Part shown: positions 1-8,525 of the stretch, piece after piece
How positions within the stretch are numbered: position 1 is the stretch's first letter
Layout of the letters: each line of letters begins with the position of its first letter
DNA from: JAWHTC01 sp032586155
Lineage (GTDB): Bacteria; Pseudomonadota; Alphaproteobacteria; Rhodobacterales; Rhodobacteraceae
NCBI RefSeq assembly: GCF_032586155.1
Contig: NZ_JAWHTC010000004.1
Span: forward strand, 124,001 to 188,000
Length of the DNA stretch: 64,000 bases
Direction of reading: 5' to 3'
The notes under the pieces: generated by a model
What the model saw: only the letters and a program-made list of their open reading frames with translations
What the model was told of the DNA's origin: nothing
Database searches by the model: none
Translations under genes and position numbers: made by a program

Positions 1-239
1 GTGGCGAGGTAGTCGCCAAAGGGAGGATGGGCGGCTTGGGAAAGGCGGAGCTGGGATTTGTCCGAGAGCGGCAGGGTCGGGAGGTCTTCGAGGCGTTCGG
101 GTGGCGTTTGATCGTCCCAGAGGGTGCGGTAGAAGGGAGAGTTTGCGACGACGTGCTGGCGTTGGGCCTGCCATGCGGATTGGGCGTGGGTTTTGATTGC
201 GCCAAGCGGGGCCTTGTCGCCGTCGGGCAGGAGTTGCAT
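1..239 (-). CDS. PaaK-like CoA ligase / adenylate-forming enzyme (N-terminal part only)
   Basis: Only the first 79 codons are visible; the gene runs off the left edge. The start is ATG at 239. The peptide contains SPFYRTLW, then LEDLPTLPLSDKSQLR and PPFGDYLA, which match the N-terminal region of phenylacetate-CoA ligase-like AMP-forming enzymes, where the phrase about reaching the next 'goal' (TLPL.DK..LR) is typical. The ATP-binding and catalytic motifs lie outside the window, so the substrate cannot be named. It is oriented like the downstream rod-shape genes' strand but points out of the window, with a repeat element and rodA behind it. Confidence 0.6.
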   Translation of the reverse strand, partial: MQLLPDGDKAPLGAIKTHAQSAWQAQRQHVVANSPFYRTLWDDQTPPERLEDLPTLPLSDKSQLRLSQAAHPPFGDYLA

Positions 240-330
240 GTCGGTGTTCCCCTCGGGTTCCTTTGGGGCGGAGCGTGGCGGGGATTTTGGCGGGGAGCAA
301 GGGGGAATGGCGAAAGTCTTGTTCTGGCCA

Positions 331-419
331 AAAGCAGACTTTCGAATTGCATGCGCAATCCGACCGGCCGGGGGGCGCTGCCCCCCGGACCCCCCGGGAT
401 ATTTCTGGCAAGAGGAAGG
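331..419 (-). repeat. Dispersed 90-bp intergenic element, copy 1
   Basis: This stretch is nearly repeated at 52924-53011. Both copies carry ACTTTCGAATTGC, a second short arm GCAATCCGACC, a G6/C6 hairpin around GGGGGGCGCTGCCCCCC, and the tail GGGATATTTCTGGCAA. A shorter third copy sits at 9160-9210. Read on the minus strand, this copy starts about 40 bases after the rodA stop codon, so it is probably a 3'-end structure of the rod-shape operon. Confidence 0.75.
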
Positions 420-457
420 GCCGCGGGATTTGGCGAATGGCTGGTTCAGGCCAACCT

Positions 458-1597
458 TTACCGCGGCTTATGCACATGCGCCGATTGCACGAGGCCGAAG
501 GCAGCCATCAGCACCAGCATCGCCGAGCCGCCATAGCTGACCAGCGGCAGCGGGACACCGACGACAGGGATGAGGCCCATGACCATCGACATGTTGACGG
601 CGAAGAACAGGAAAAAGGTGGTGGCGACACCCAGTGTCAAAAGGGCGGCGAAACGGTTGGAGTTACTGAGCGCGGTGATGATGCAGAAGAAAATGATCAG
701 CGCGTAGAGTCCCAAAAGCGAAATGGCACCGAGGAAGCCGAATTCCTCAGCCAGGGTGGTGAAGATGAAGTCGGTATGTTTCTCGGGCAGGAAGTTCAGC
801 CGCGACTGGGTGCCCTGCATGTAGCCCCGCCCGGTCCAGCCACCAGAGCCGAGGGCGATTTTCGACTGGGTGATGTGATAGCCCGCATTGAGCGGATCGG
901 CGGCGGGGTCAAGGAAAGTGTCGATACGGCGGTACTGGTAGTCATTGAGCAACTGCCAGTCGGTTCCGCGGGATTGGAACACCGCCACGACAAGGCCGAC
1001 ACCGGCGGCGATGACGGCGGCAAAATAGGCCCAGTGGACACCGGCGATATACATCACTGTACCGCCGCCCAAGAGCAGCAGGATCGAGGTGCCAAGGTCG
1101 GGTTGTTGCAGCACCATGGCGGTAGGGATCAGGATCATCAGCACCGGCAGGCCGACCCAGAGGGGATGCGAGATCTTGGCCATGGGCAACCAGTCGTAAT
1201 AGGCCGCAAGGAACATAACCAGGGTGATTTTCATCAACTCGGAAGGTTGCAGGCGCATGAATCCGAGATCGATCCAGCGTTGCGCGCCCATGCCGACATC
1301 GCCGATGATCGGCACCAGCACCAGCAAAACCAGTGTACCGAGATACGCCACCAGCGCGACGTTGCGCCAGAAATAGATCGGCACCATGGCAACAAAGACC
1401 ATGAGAAACAGGCCAAGGCCAAATCTTTTCATCTGTGGCTCGGCCCAGGGGCTGTAGGAACCGCCGGCCACCGAATAGAGCATCAGGAAGCCGAGACAGG
1501 CCACGGCGATCAACAAAAGTGTGATCGGCCAGTTCAGATAGAACAGCTTGCGCGGGCCCGTGGGCACATATTTGACGGTATGCTCGAGATAGCTCAT
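458..1597 (-). CDS. rodA: RodA, rod-shape peptidoglycan glycosyltransferase (SEDS)
   Basis: A 379-residue polytopic membrane protein with about ten hydrophobic segments. It polymerises lipid II during side-wall growth together with PBP2. SEDS signatures are visible, including LQPSELMKI, FLPEKHTDFIF (RodA form; FtsW at 32953 has LPDAHTDFI) and PLVSYGGSAM near the C terminus. I start it at ATG 1597 (MSYLEH) because this overlaps the mrdA stop by four bases (ATGA), the usual coupled arrangement; an upstream reading frame extension is only shadow of mrdA. It is the last gene of mreC-mreD-mrdA-rodA on the minus strand. Confidence 0.95.
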   Translation of the reverse strand: MSYLEHTVKYVPTGPRKLFYLNWPITLLLIAVACLGFLMLYSVAGGSYSPWAEPQMKRFGLGLFLMVFVAMVPIYFWRNVALVAYLGTLVLLVLVPIIGDVGMGAQRWIDLGFMRLQPSELMKITLVMFLAAYYDWLPMAKISHPLWVGLPVLMILIPTAMVLQQPDLGTSILLLLGGGTVMYIAGVHWAYFAAVIAAGVGLVVAVFQSRGTDWQLLNDYQYRRIDTFLDPAADPLNAGYHITQSKIALGSGGWTGRGYMQGTQSRLNFLPEKHTDFIFTTLAEEFGFLGAISLLGLYALIIFFCIITALSNSNRFAALLTLGVATTFFLFFAVNMSMVMGLIPVVGVPLPLVSYGGSAMLVLMAAFGLVQSAHVHKPR

Positions 1598-3537
1598 GCG
1601 CGGGTCGGCCTGTCTTTGGGCGGCGGCGGGCGCAACTCGCGCAGGCGTTTCTGCTGGGCGCGGATGCGGCCGTGATCCTTGGCCGGGTAGGCCGAGAGCG
1701 GCGGGTCCTCGCCATAGAGCGCCTGAAGCGTGATGTCGCGTGCGATCGGCGCGGCTGCTTTCGACCCTCCGCCACCATGTTCCACCACCACCGCGACGGC
1801 GTATTTGGGATTGTCGAAGGGGGCGAAGTCGACATAGAGCGCGTGGTCGCGGCGCTCCCACGGCAGGTCCTCGTTGCGGGTGACGCCGGCGCGACGCTCG
1901 GCCTCGGTGATGCGGCGGACCTGCGAGGTACCGGTCTTGCCGGCCATGCGCATTTCGGGCGCGACGATGCGCGAGCCATAGCCGGTGCCGCGCGTGTGGT
2001 TGGAGACGTCGAACATCGCCTTGCGCACGACGCGCAGGTGGTTTTCGTTGATCCCGAGCGACGCACCGTGCCCGGTGGGCTGTTCGACCCCGTCGATGGA
2101 TTTCACCAGCCGCGGCGTGACCGAGCGCCCGGTGGCAATCCGCGCCGACATCACCGCCAGTTCGAGCGGCGAGGCCAGCACGAAGCCCTGGCCGATCGCG
2201 GCGTTGACGCTATCGCCGACCACCCATTCCTTGCCCTTGGTCCTGAGCTTCCAGGCCTTGGTCGGGGCGACCCCGGCCTTGACCCCGGACATCGGGATAT
2301 CAAAGCCAAGGCCAACACCAAGTTTGCGGGCCATGGCCGAGATGTTTTCAATGCCGGTCTTCAAAGCGAGCTCGTAGTAATAGACGTCACAGCTTTCGCG
2401 CAGGCTGCGGTTTAGATCGACATTGCCGTGGCCGGCGCGTTTCCAGCAGTGGAATTTCGAGGAATGAACCTCGAGCACCCCTTTGCAGCGGAACGTATCC
2501 TCGGTGGTGATGATGTCGTTTTCCAGCGCCGCCAGCGCGGAGACCATCTTGAAGGTCGAGCCGGGCGGGTAGAGGCCCTGAACCGACTTGGCCACCAGCG
2601 GACGGTGATCGTTTTCCAGAAGCGCGTTGTAATCGGTGGTTGAGATGCCGTTGACAAACAGGTTCGGGTCAAAGGCGGGGGCCGAGGCCACGGCAAGCAG
2701 ATCGCCGCTGTCACAGTCGATCACTACGGCGGCGGCGCTTTCCTCTCCCAACCGGGCCTGAACGTAGTTCTGCAGCATGTGATCGAGCGTCAGCTGGATG
2801 TCGACGCCGGCATGGCCTTCGCGGCGGTCGAGCTCGCGCATCTCGCGGCCTGCTGCGTTGACCTCGACCCGTTTGACGCCGGCCTTGCCACGCAATGATT
2901 CCTCCGCCCGGGCCTCGATACCGACCTTGCCGATCTGGAACCGGGGCAGGCGCAACAGCGGATCGGGGTCTTCGATCTTGGACAGGTCATAGTCCGAGAC
3001 CGGGCCGACATAGCCCACCACATGGGTGAAGTCGTCGGCCAGCGGATAGATCCGGGACAGGCCGACCTCTGGCGTGACGCCGGGCAGGGCGGGGGCGTTG
3101 ACGGCGACGCGGGAAAGGTCCTCCCAGGTGATCCTGTCGGCAACCGTCACGGGAATGTCCCCGCGGCGTTTGCGCATTTCTTCCAGCGCGGTTTCGATGG
3201 CGTCGGGGTCCATCTCGATGATCTGGGAAAGCCGCGCGATCACCGCCTCGGGGTCGCCGGCATCCTCGCGGGTCATGGTGACGCGGTAGGAGGGCACATT
3301 GCGGGCGATAACCCGGCCGGTGCGGTCGAAAATCTCGCCACGGGCCGGGGCGATCAGGCGGATGTTGATACGGTTTTCTTCGGCCAGGAAGCGGAACTGA
3401 TCCGCCTCGGTCACCTGCAGGAAGTGCATGCGGGTGGCCAGCCCGCCCAGAACGGCGACCTGTACGCCACCGGTGATCAGACCGCGGCGGGTGATGCGGC
3501 GTTGCGAGAGGGCGTTATCACGTTCCGATCGGCGCAT
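1594..3537 (-). CDS. mrdA: Penicillin-binding protein 2 (rod-shape transpeptidase)
   Basis: A 647-residue class B penicillin-binding protein that crosslinks peptidoglycan in the elongasome with RodA. A single N-terminal membrane anchor (about 18-38) is followed by the dimerisation/pedestal region and the transpeptidase domain. The active-site motifs are STFK (S327), SCD (382-384) and KTG (534-536), all intact. It lies ten bases after mreD and overlaps rodA by four bases, so translation is probably coupled. The length is normal for alphaproteobacterial PBP2. Confidence 0.96.
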   Translation of the reverse strand: MRRSERDNALSQRRITRRGLITGGVQVAVLGGLATRMHFLQVTEADQFRFLAEENRINIRLIAPARGEIFDRTGRVIARNVPSYRVTMTREDAGDPEAVIARLSQIIEMDPDAIETALEEMRKRRGDIPVTVADRITWEDLSRVAVNAPALPGVTPEVGLSRIYPLADDFTHVVGYVGPVSDYDLSKIEDPDPLLRLPRFQIGKVGIEARAEESLRGKAGVKRVEVNAAGREMRELDRREGHAGVDIQLTLDHMLQNYVQARLGEESAAAVVIDCDSGDLLAVASAPAFDPNLFVNGISTTDYNALLENDHRPLVAKSVQGLYPPGSTFKMVSALAALENDIITTEDTFRCKGVLEVHSSKFHCWKRAGHGNVDLNRSLRESCDVYYYELALKTGIENISAMARKLGVGLGFDIPMSGVKAGVAPTKAWKLRTKGKEWVVGDSVNAAIGQGFVLASPLELAVMSARIATGRSVTPRLVKSIDGVEQPTGHGASLGINENHLRVVRKAMFDVSNHTRGTGYGSRIVAPEMRMAGKTGTSQVRRITEAERRAGVTRNEDLPWERRDHALYVDFAPFDNPKYAVAVVVEHGGGGSKAAAPIARDITLQALYGEDPPLSAYPAKDHGRIRAQQKRLRELRPPPPKDRPTRA

Positions 3538-3546
3538 CTCTCCCTC

Positions 3547-4086
3547 CTATTGCCGTTGGCCAAGCGCGTTGACCTCGCCCAGACCGGGCGCGCGCAGACC
3601 AAAGACGAAGCGGGTGACCAGCACGACCAGCGGATAGCAAAGCACGGTCATCAGCAGTTGCATCAGTTGCAGGCCAAGGGCCGGAAGCGGCACCAGAAGC
3701 ATCGCCAGGATCAACCGGTAGACCAGGATCACGCCGGTGATGGCCGCAGCCACGGTCAGCCATTCGACCGTGAAGGGCATGGCCCGCAGCCCGGTGGTGC
3801 GGGTGCGCAGGTTGTCGAAGGCCAGAAGCGTCAGCGCGGCATAGAGCCCGGGCGGGCGACCGAGGAACAGGTCGGCAATCAGCAACAGCCCGGCGGTCAG
3901 CACCAGCGGCGTGTATTCCGGGCGGCGCAGCACCCAGGCGAAGGCGAATCCCATCACCAGATCGGGCCCGGCGAACCTGCGCGGTGTGGTTTCGAGCGGC
4001 AGCAATTGATAGAATATCAGGCCGAGGATCAGTGCGGCAAAGCCCGCCCGCATCAGCCAGAGCCGGGTGAGGGTGATGTCATCCAT
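3547..4086 (-). CDS. mreD: Rod shape-determining membrane protein MreD
   Basis: A 179-residue inner-membrane protein with about five hydrophobic segments, the size and hydropathy of MreD. FLGRPPG within the central segment is typical of alphaproteobacterial MreD. It overlaps the 3' end of mreC by eight bases and precedes mrdA by ten bases. The assignment rests on position and hydropathy as much as on sequence, since MreD is poorly conserved. Confidence 0.9.
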   Translation of the reverse strand: MDDITLTRLWLMRAGFAALILGLIFYQLLPLETTPRRFAGPDLVMGFAFAWVLRRPEYTPLVLTAGLLLIADLFLGRPPGLYAALTLLAFDNLRTRTTGLRAMPFTVEWLTVAAAITGVILVYRLILAMLLVPLPALGLQLMQLLMTVLCYPLVVLVTRFVFGLRAPGLGEVNALGQRQ

Positions 4087-4999
4087 CGGCGCCTCCGGCC
4101 TCGGTTTCGGTTGTTTCTGCGGTGGCGCTGTCGGGCGGGGTTTCCGGCAGGATCAGCTTGCCGGGATCAAGAATGCGTTCGGCGCCGTGGTGTCGCAGCA
4201 CGCGCAGAAATTCGAGCCGTTCGTAATCGGCGGCGAGGCGCACACGCATCCGGCCGCCGGGGTCGGTGGCGACCTCGCCCACCAGCAGGCCCGCCGGGAA
4301 CACGCCGCCGTCGCCCGAGCTGACCACGCGGTCGCCGGGGCGCACGGCATCGGCATTTTCGAGAAATTCCAACGCCGGGGCCAGGGTGTTGTCGCCCACC
4401 AGGAGGCCCTGCTGGCCCGAGGGCTGTACCGTGACCGGTGTGCGCGAGGTGGCATCGGTCAGCAGAAGCACCCGCGAGGTGTTGTTGCCGACCCCGGAAA
4501 TCCGGCCCACCAGCCCGATCCCGTCCATTGCGGCCCAGCCGTCGAGAATGCCATCGTGCGATCCGATGTTAATCACCACGGATTGGCGGAACGGTGAGCC
4601 TGAATCGGCCATGACCACGCCGGTGATAAAGGTCAGGCGCGGGTCAAGCCGGACCTGGTTGAGATCCAAGAGCCGGGCGTTTTCCTGGCCCAGCTGCACC
4701 GCGGCCTCTTTCCACTTGCGCATCTTCTGAAGCTCGCGTTTGAGCTCCTGGTTCTGCTCGTGAAGGCTTTGATAGCTTTGGAAATCGCGGATCAGCGTGA
4801 TGGTTGCCGTGACCGGCGCCATGGCCCATTCGAAATTCGGCAGCACCTTGTCTGTGACCTGCGCGCGGAAGCGTTCGACGCGGGGACTGTCGATGCGCCA
4901 AACCAGGAAGATACCCGTCAGGATGAGCACGAGCAGGATCGCCAGCAACCGCTTGAGCGGGCCGGTATAGTCGTCGGAATTTGCGCGGTCACGTGCCAT
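4079..4999 (-). CDS. mreC: Rod shape-determining protein MreC
   Basis: A 306-residue periplasmic scaffold of the elongasome. One membrane segment (about 17-35) is followed by a coiled coil (about 75-105, rich in E, K, Q and L) and the beta-rich MreC domain with GFxxxSVVINIGS-like strands (here SPFRQSVVINIGSHDG) and the GLVGRISGVG loop. The acidic C-terminal tail is low complexity. In relatives mreC normally follows mreB directly; here nearly 2.1 kb of opposite-strand genes intervene, so mreC must rely on a promoter in 5000-5212 or on long read-through. Confidence 0.95.
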   Translation of the reverse strand: MARDRANSDDYTGPLKRLLAILLVLILTGIFLVWRIDSPRVERFRAQVTDKVLPNFEWAMAPVTATITLIRDFQSYQSLHEQNQELKRELQKMRKWKEAAVQLGQENARLLDLNQVRLDPRLTFITGVVMADSGSPFRQSVVINIGSHDGILDGWAAMDGIGLVGRISGVGNNTSRVLLLTDATSRTPVTVQPSGQQGLLVGDNTLAPALEFLENADAVRPGDRVVSSGDGGVFPAGLLVGEVATDPGGRMRVRLAADYERLEFLRVLRHHGAERILDPGKLILPETPPDSATAETTETEAGGADG

Positions 5000-5212
5000 G
5001 GGCGGGGGTATAGCATGGGTGATGAGCGGGGTTGAGGGGGAAAACGGTCACGTGTTGGTGGGCGAACGGGTATTCGCGTCGAGCGGCGCGTATTCGCCGA
5101 GCTAGCTATCGCTGTGACTTGCGCGGGCCAGGAAAATTGTCATAGGTGGCGTGTGATCCGGAAGGAATGGTGGCATAAAGCGTCACCCAGTGGAACGAGC
5201 AAGGCAGGGCAG

Positions 5213-5581
5213 ATGGGCAAGACTCTGATCGACGCGATCACCGGCAGGGGAAAGCAGATGCTTTTTTCGCTCGCCTGTGTCGCGCTTGTCGTCTGGACTG
5301 TGGCCCCGTCCTCTTCCCATGTGCCGAGTGTTATCGAGACCTTGCAGGAGCACGCCGAAATGATCGCCTCTCATGGTCATTCGCACGGGCTCGAAGAGGA
5401 TTTGATCTGGGCAATACACGGTCATAGCCACGACGTTGCAGACCATGATCACACGCAGGCCATATTCATCCAGACCCGAACAGCGCAGATGTTTGTTGCG
5501 AGACGGGCCGCGTGGCGTGGTCTCTCTCACGCGCATTGGTCGCCGCCGCTTTACCGCTTGGAACGTCCACCGCGAGCGTGA
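5213..5581 (+). CDS. Histidine-rich membrane-anchored protein, first gene of HupE module
   Basis: A 122-residue protein with one N-terminal hydrophobic segment (about 16-32) and then a His-rich stretch including HGHSH twice (residues 54-58 and 69-73) and DHDH (77-80), about a dozen His in all. Such clusters bind divalent metals, and the next gene is a HupE/UreJ-type permease, so I infer a metal-collecting or metal-sensing partner. The start at 5213 is chosen over the internal ATG at 5258; either leaves the membrane segment intact. I do not recognise a named family. Confidence 0.6.
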   Translation: MGKTLIDAITGRGKQMLFSLACVALVVWTVAPSSSHVPSVIETLQEHAEMIASHGHSHGLEEDLIWAIHGHSHDVADHDHTQAIFIQTRTAQMFVARRAAWRGLSHAHWSPPLYRLERPPRA

Positions 5582-5638
5582 TGACCGGCCCTAACGGGCA
5601 GTCACCAACGTAATCACGGACATTCCAAGGAGAAACAC

Positions 5639-6361
5639 ATGCAATCCGCCATCGCGGATGGTCCAAACCGGCGCATCTTTCGCGCCGCCACCATCCTACC
5701 AATCTTTGCGGCCCTGATGCTCTGGGCATCGACCGCCGCTGCCCATAACGTCACCGAAGGTGACGCGGGTTATATTCAGGAAATCTGGGGGGTGAACCTC
5801 ATTCCCTTCACCTATCTGGGTGCCAAGCACATGATCACGGGATACGATCATATCCTGTTCCTGCTCGGCGTTGTCTTCTTCCTCTACAAGATGAAGGATG
5901 TTGGCATCTATGTCAGCATCTTCGCTCTGGGTCATTCGACGACGATGCTCGCCGGTGTCTGGTTCGGCTGGGGGGTGAACGCCTATATCGTCGACGCCAT
6001 CATCGGCCTGTCGGTGGTTTACAAGGCGCTCGACAACCTCGGTGCCTATCAACGCTGGTTCGGGTTCCAACCCAATACCAAGGCCGCGACACTGATATTC
6101 GGCCTGTTCCACGGAACCGGGCTTGCCACCAAAATCCTCGACTACGACATCGCTTCGGAAGGGCTGTTGCCCAATCTGCTGGCGTTCAATGTCGGTGTCG
6201 AGATCGGTCAGATACTGGCGCTCGCCGTGATCCTGATCGTCATGGGACACTGGCGCAGATCGCCTGCGTTCCTACGGCAAGCCTATACCGCGAATGTCGT
6301 GATGATGACCCTCGGGTTCATCCTCATGGGCTATCAAATCACCGGATTTTTCGTCGCCTGA
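5639..6361 (+). CDS. HupE/UreJ-family predicted metal permease
   Basis: A 240-residue protein with a signal-like N terminus ending near ASTAAAHN and six or so membrane segments. The second segment has the family hallmark GAKHMITGYDHILFLLGVV, and later motifs GHSTTM, FGLFHGTGLA and FNVGVEIGQ carry conserved His and Glu expected for nickel/cobalt-type permeases of the HupE_UreJ_2 family. The ribosome-binding site AAGGAGA (5627-5633) fixes the start. It follows the His-rich gene by 57 bases and precedes the anchor gene by 22. The transported ion is not shown by the sequence. Confidence 0.85.
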   Translation: MQSAIADGPNRRIFRAATILPIFAALMLWASTAAAHNVTEGDAGYIQEIWGVNLIPFTYLGAKHMITGYDHILFLLGVVFFLYKMKDVGIYVSIFALGHSTTMLAGVWFGWGVNAYIVDAIIGLSVVYKALDNLGAYQRWFGFQPNTKAATLIFGLFHGTGLATKILDYDIASEGLLPNLLAFNVGVEIGQILALAVILIVMGHWRRSPAFLRQAYTANVVMMTLGFILMGYQITGFFVA

Positions 6362-6383
6362 GATGCGACAAGGAGACAAGACA

Positions 6384-7007
6384 ATGTTCAATTCCAAAAA
6401 ACCTTCGCTTGAGGAACTGCCCACATCGGCGCAGCTTCTGAAATCCACAATCATTGCGGCCGTGTCGGCGGTGGTGATCCTCGTGACCGTTGTTCTGCCA
6501 GCGGAATACGGGATCGACGCCACGGGCATCGGTCGCGCGCTGGGCCTTGCCGAGATGGGGGAAATCAAGTCTGAACTGGCCGCCGAGGCCGAGGCGGACC
6601 GACAGATGGAAACCGCCGATGACAAGCAATCCAGCTTGCTGGGCGACATTCTGGGCGTGTTCGTCGGGTCGGCGCATGCGCAGGAGGCTGAAGCCTGGCG
6701 TGATGAAGTCACTTTTACCCTTGAGCCGGGGGCATCCGCCGAATGGAAGCTGGTGATGACCGAGGGGCGGGTCGCCCAATACCGCATGATCGTTGACGGC
6801 GGGCGGGTGAATTTCGACCTGCACGGACATGGCTCGGGGCAGTCGGTGACCTATGAAAAAGGGCGCGGGTCCACCGGGTCGGAGGGCGAAATCCTTGCCG
6901 GGTTCGACGGTGAACATGGGTGGTTCTGGCGCAACCGTGACAAGGTGAACGTGACCGTGACGGTTCAGGTGCGCGGTGAATACGCGGAGTTCAAGGACGC
7001 GAGCTAA
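6384..7007 (+). CDS. Transmembrane anchor protein of HupE module
   Basis: A 207-residue protein with one membrane segment (about 22-40), a variable acidic stretch and a C-terminal beta-rich domain with LEPGASAEWKLVM, HGHGSGQSVTYEKGRG and HGWFWRN. This combination is, from memory, the 'transmembrane anchor protein' that accompanies HupE/UreJ permeases in roseobacters; the biochemical role is unknown. The start at 6384 is supported by AAGGAGA at 6370-6376; an upstream in-frame ATG at 6363 lacks one. The gene ends just before a strong hairpin terminator. Confidence 0.75.
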   Translation: MFNSKKPSLEELPTSAQLLKSTIIAAVSAVVILVTVVLPAEYGIDATGIGRALGLAEMGEIKSELAAEAEADRQMETADDKQSSLLGDILGVFVGSAHAQEAEAWRDEVTFTLEPGASAEWKLVMTEGRVAQYRMIVDGGRVNFDLHGHGSGQSVTYEKGRGSTGSEGEILAGFDGEHGWFWRNRDKVNVTVTVQVRGEYAEFKDAS

Positions 7008-7013
7008 AAAGAA

Positions 7014-7048
7014 GACAGCCATTCGCGGCATCGTCGCGAATGGCTGTC
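7014..7048. terminator. Bidirectional hairpin terminator
   Basis: A perfect 14-bp stem (GACAGCCATTCGCG at 7014-7027 with CGCGAATGGCTGTC at 7035-7048) and a seven-base loop. It lies between the convergent anchor-protein gene and mreB and could end both transcripts, although neither side has a long T run. Confidence 0.8.
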
Positions 7049-7084
7049 GTTGTCATGTTGTTGGAATAGGATCGCGCTTAGATC

Positions 7085-8131
7085 TCAACTCTCGTAATCG
7101 ATCGCGTGCTTGAGCTGTTTCTCGAATTCGAGCGCCTTGCCGGTGCCGAGCGCCACACAGTTGAGGGATTCATCGGCGATGGAGACGGCCAGTCCGGTGC
7201 TTTCGCGCAGCGCCAGATCGAGGTCACCCAAGAGCGCGCCGCCACCGGTGAGCATGACGCCACGGTCGACAATGTCGGCGGCGAGGTCGGGCGGGGTGGT
7301 TTCGAGCGCGGTCATCACCGCTTCGCAGATCTGCTGCACCGGTTCGGAGAGGGCCTCGGCCACCTGCGCCTGGGAAACCTCGGTTTCCTTGGGCACGCCG
7401 GTCAGAAGGTCACGGCCGCGGATCTGCATCGACTGGCCACGGCCATCGTCGGGCATGCGGGCGGTGCCGATCGAAGTCTTGATCCGTTCGGCGGTGCTTT
7501 CGCCGACCAGAAGGTTCTGTTGGCGGCGCAGGTAGGAGATGATGGCTTCGTCCATCCGGTCGCCCCCGACCCGGACCGAGCGGGCATAGACGATATCGCC
7601 CAGCGACAGGACGGCCACCTCGGTGGTGCCGCCGCCGATGTCGACAACCATGTTGCCGGTGGGATCGGTGATGGGCATGCCGGCGCCGATGGCGGCGGCG
7701 ATGGGTTCTGCAATCAGGCCGGCGCGGCGGGCACCGGCGGCCAGGACCGAGCTGCGAATGGCGCGTTTTTCGACCGGTGTTGCGCCATGGGGCACACAGA
7801 CGATGACCTTTGGCTTATAGAAGGTCGAGCGTTTGTGGACCTTGCGGATGAAGTGCTTGATCATCTCTTCGGCGGTGTCGAAGTCGGCGATCACGCCTTC
7901 GCGCATCGGGCGGATGGCCTCGATACTGCCCGGGGTCCGGCCCAGCATCAGCTTGGCGTCCTCACCCACGGCCAGCACTTTTTTCACACCGTCCTTGACG
8001 TGATAGGCGACCACCGAAGGTTCGCTGAGGATGACGCCCTTGCCCTTGACATAGACCAGCGTGTTGGCCGTGCCGAGGTCGATTGCCATGTCGGCCGAAA
8101 ACAATCCGGGAAGTTTATCGAAAATCGACAT
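7085..8131 (-). CDS. mreB: Actin-like rod-shape protein MreB
   Basis: A 348-residue bacterial actin that organises lateral wall synthesis. The phosphate-1 loop IDLGTANTLVYVKGKG, the phosphate-2 loop VVDIGGGTTEVAVLS, and the adenosine motif GVMLTGGGALLGDLD are all present. Length and sequence are close to textbook MreB. It stands apart from mreC because of the HupE module. Its promoter should lie in 8132-8300. Confidence 0.98.
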   Translation of the reverse strand: MSIFDKLPGLFSADMAIDLGTANTLVYVKGKGVILSEPSVVAYHVKDGVKKVLAVGEDAKLMLGRTPGSIEAIRPMREGVIADFDTAEEMIKHFIRKVHKRSTFYKPKVIVCVPHGATPVEKRAIRSSVLAAGARRAGLIAEPIAAAIGAGMPITDPTGNMVVDIGGGTTEVAVLSLGDIVYARSVRVGGDRMDEAIISYLRRQQNLLVGESTAERIKTSIGTARMPDDGRGQSMQIRGRDLLTGVPKETEVSQAQVAEALSEPVQQICEAVMTALETTPPDLAADIVDRGVMLTGGGALLGDLDLALRESTGLAVSIADESLNCVALGTGKALEFEKQLKHAIDYES

Positions 8132-8525
8132 GTATTCGGAATCCCCATGGCCGAGCGTGAATTGGGCGACTCGGGGTGTGCCCGGTCAGCGGCCTCTATA
8201 TAGGCAGGTGGGCGGCATAGCGAAAGGGGGCAAAAGCGGGCGGGTCGGCGTGAAACTGCCGCAGTTTCTGCCAATTGAGGGTGTGCGGCAACCGACATCC
8301 GGGCGTGGTGCGCCGGGCCGTTCCCCCGGATGCTAGCGCAATCTTAGGGCGCGGGCGCGGGTTTGACGGGGTTCTATCGTCAGGCGGGCGGCGAAGTGTG
8401 GTGCGGTAGGTGACGTACCGTATTGGTAGAATTTTGAAAAATAAGGGAAAAATGCTATGGTTGGCTGGATTTTCCGGAGTTCAATTCGATTTGCCGTGCA
8501 CACACATCCATGGAGACAAGGGGGG
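8132..8525. other. Intergenic region between mreB and the Cys-rich gene (divergent promoters expected)
   Basis: About 390 bases with no convincing gene. The left part should hold the mreB promoter. The right part is notably AT-rich near 8420-8460 (ATTTTGAAAAATAAGG), which may belong to the promoter of the plus-strand Cys-rich gene. A short inverted repeat, GGTA...TACC, occurs around 8406-8420. I see no known operator. Confidence 0.4.
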
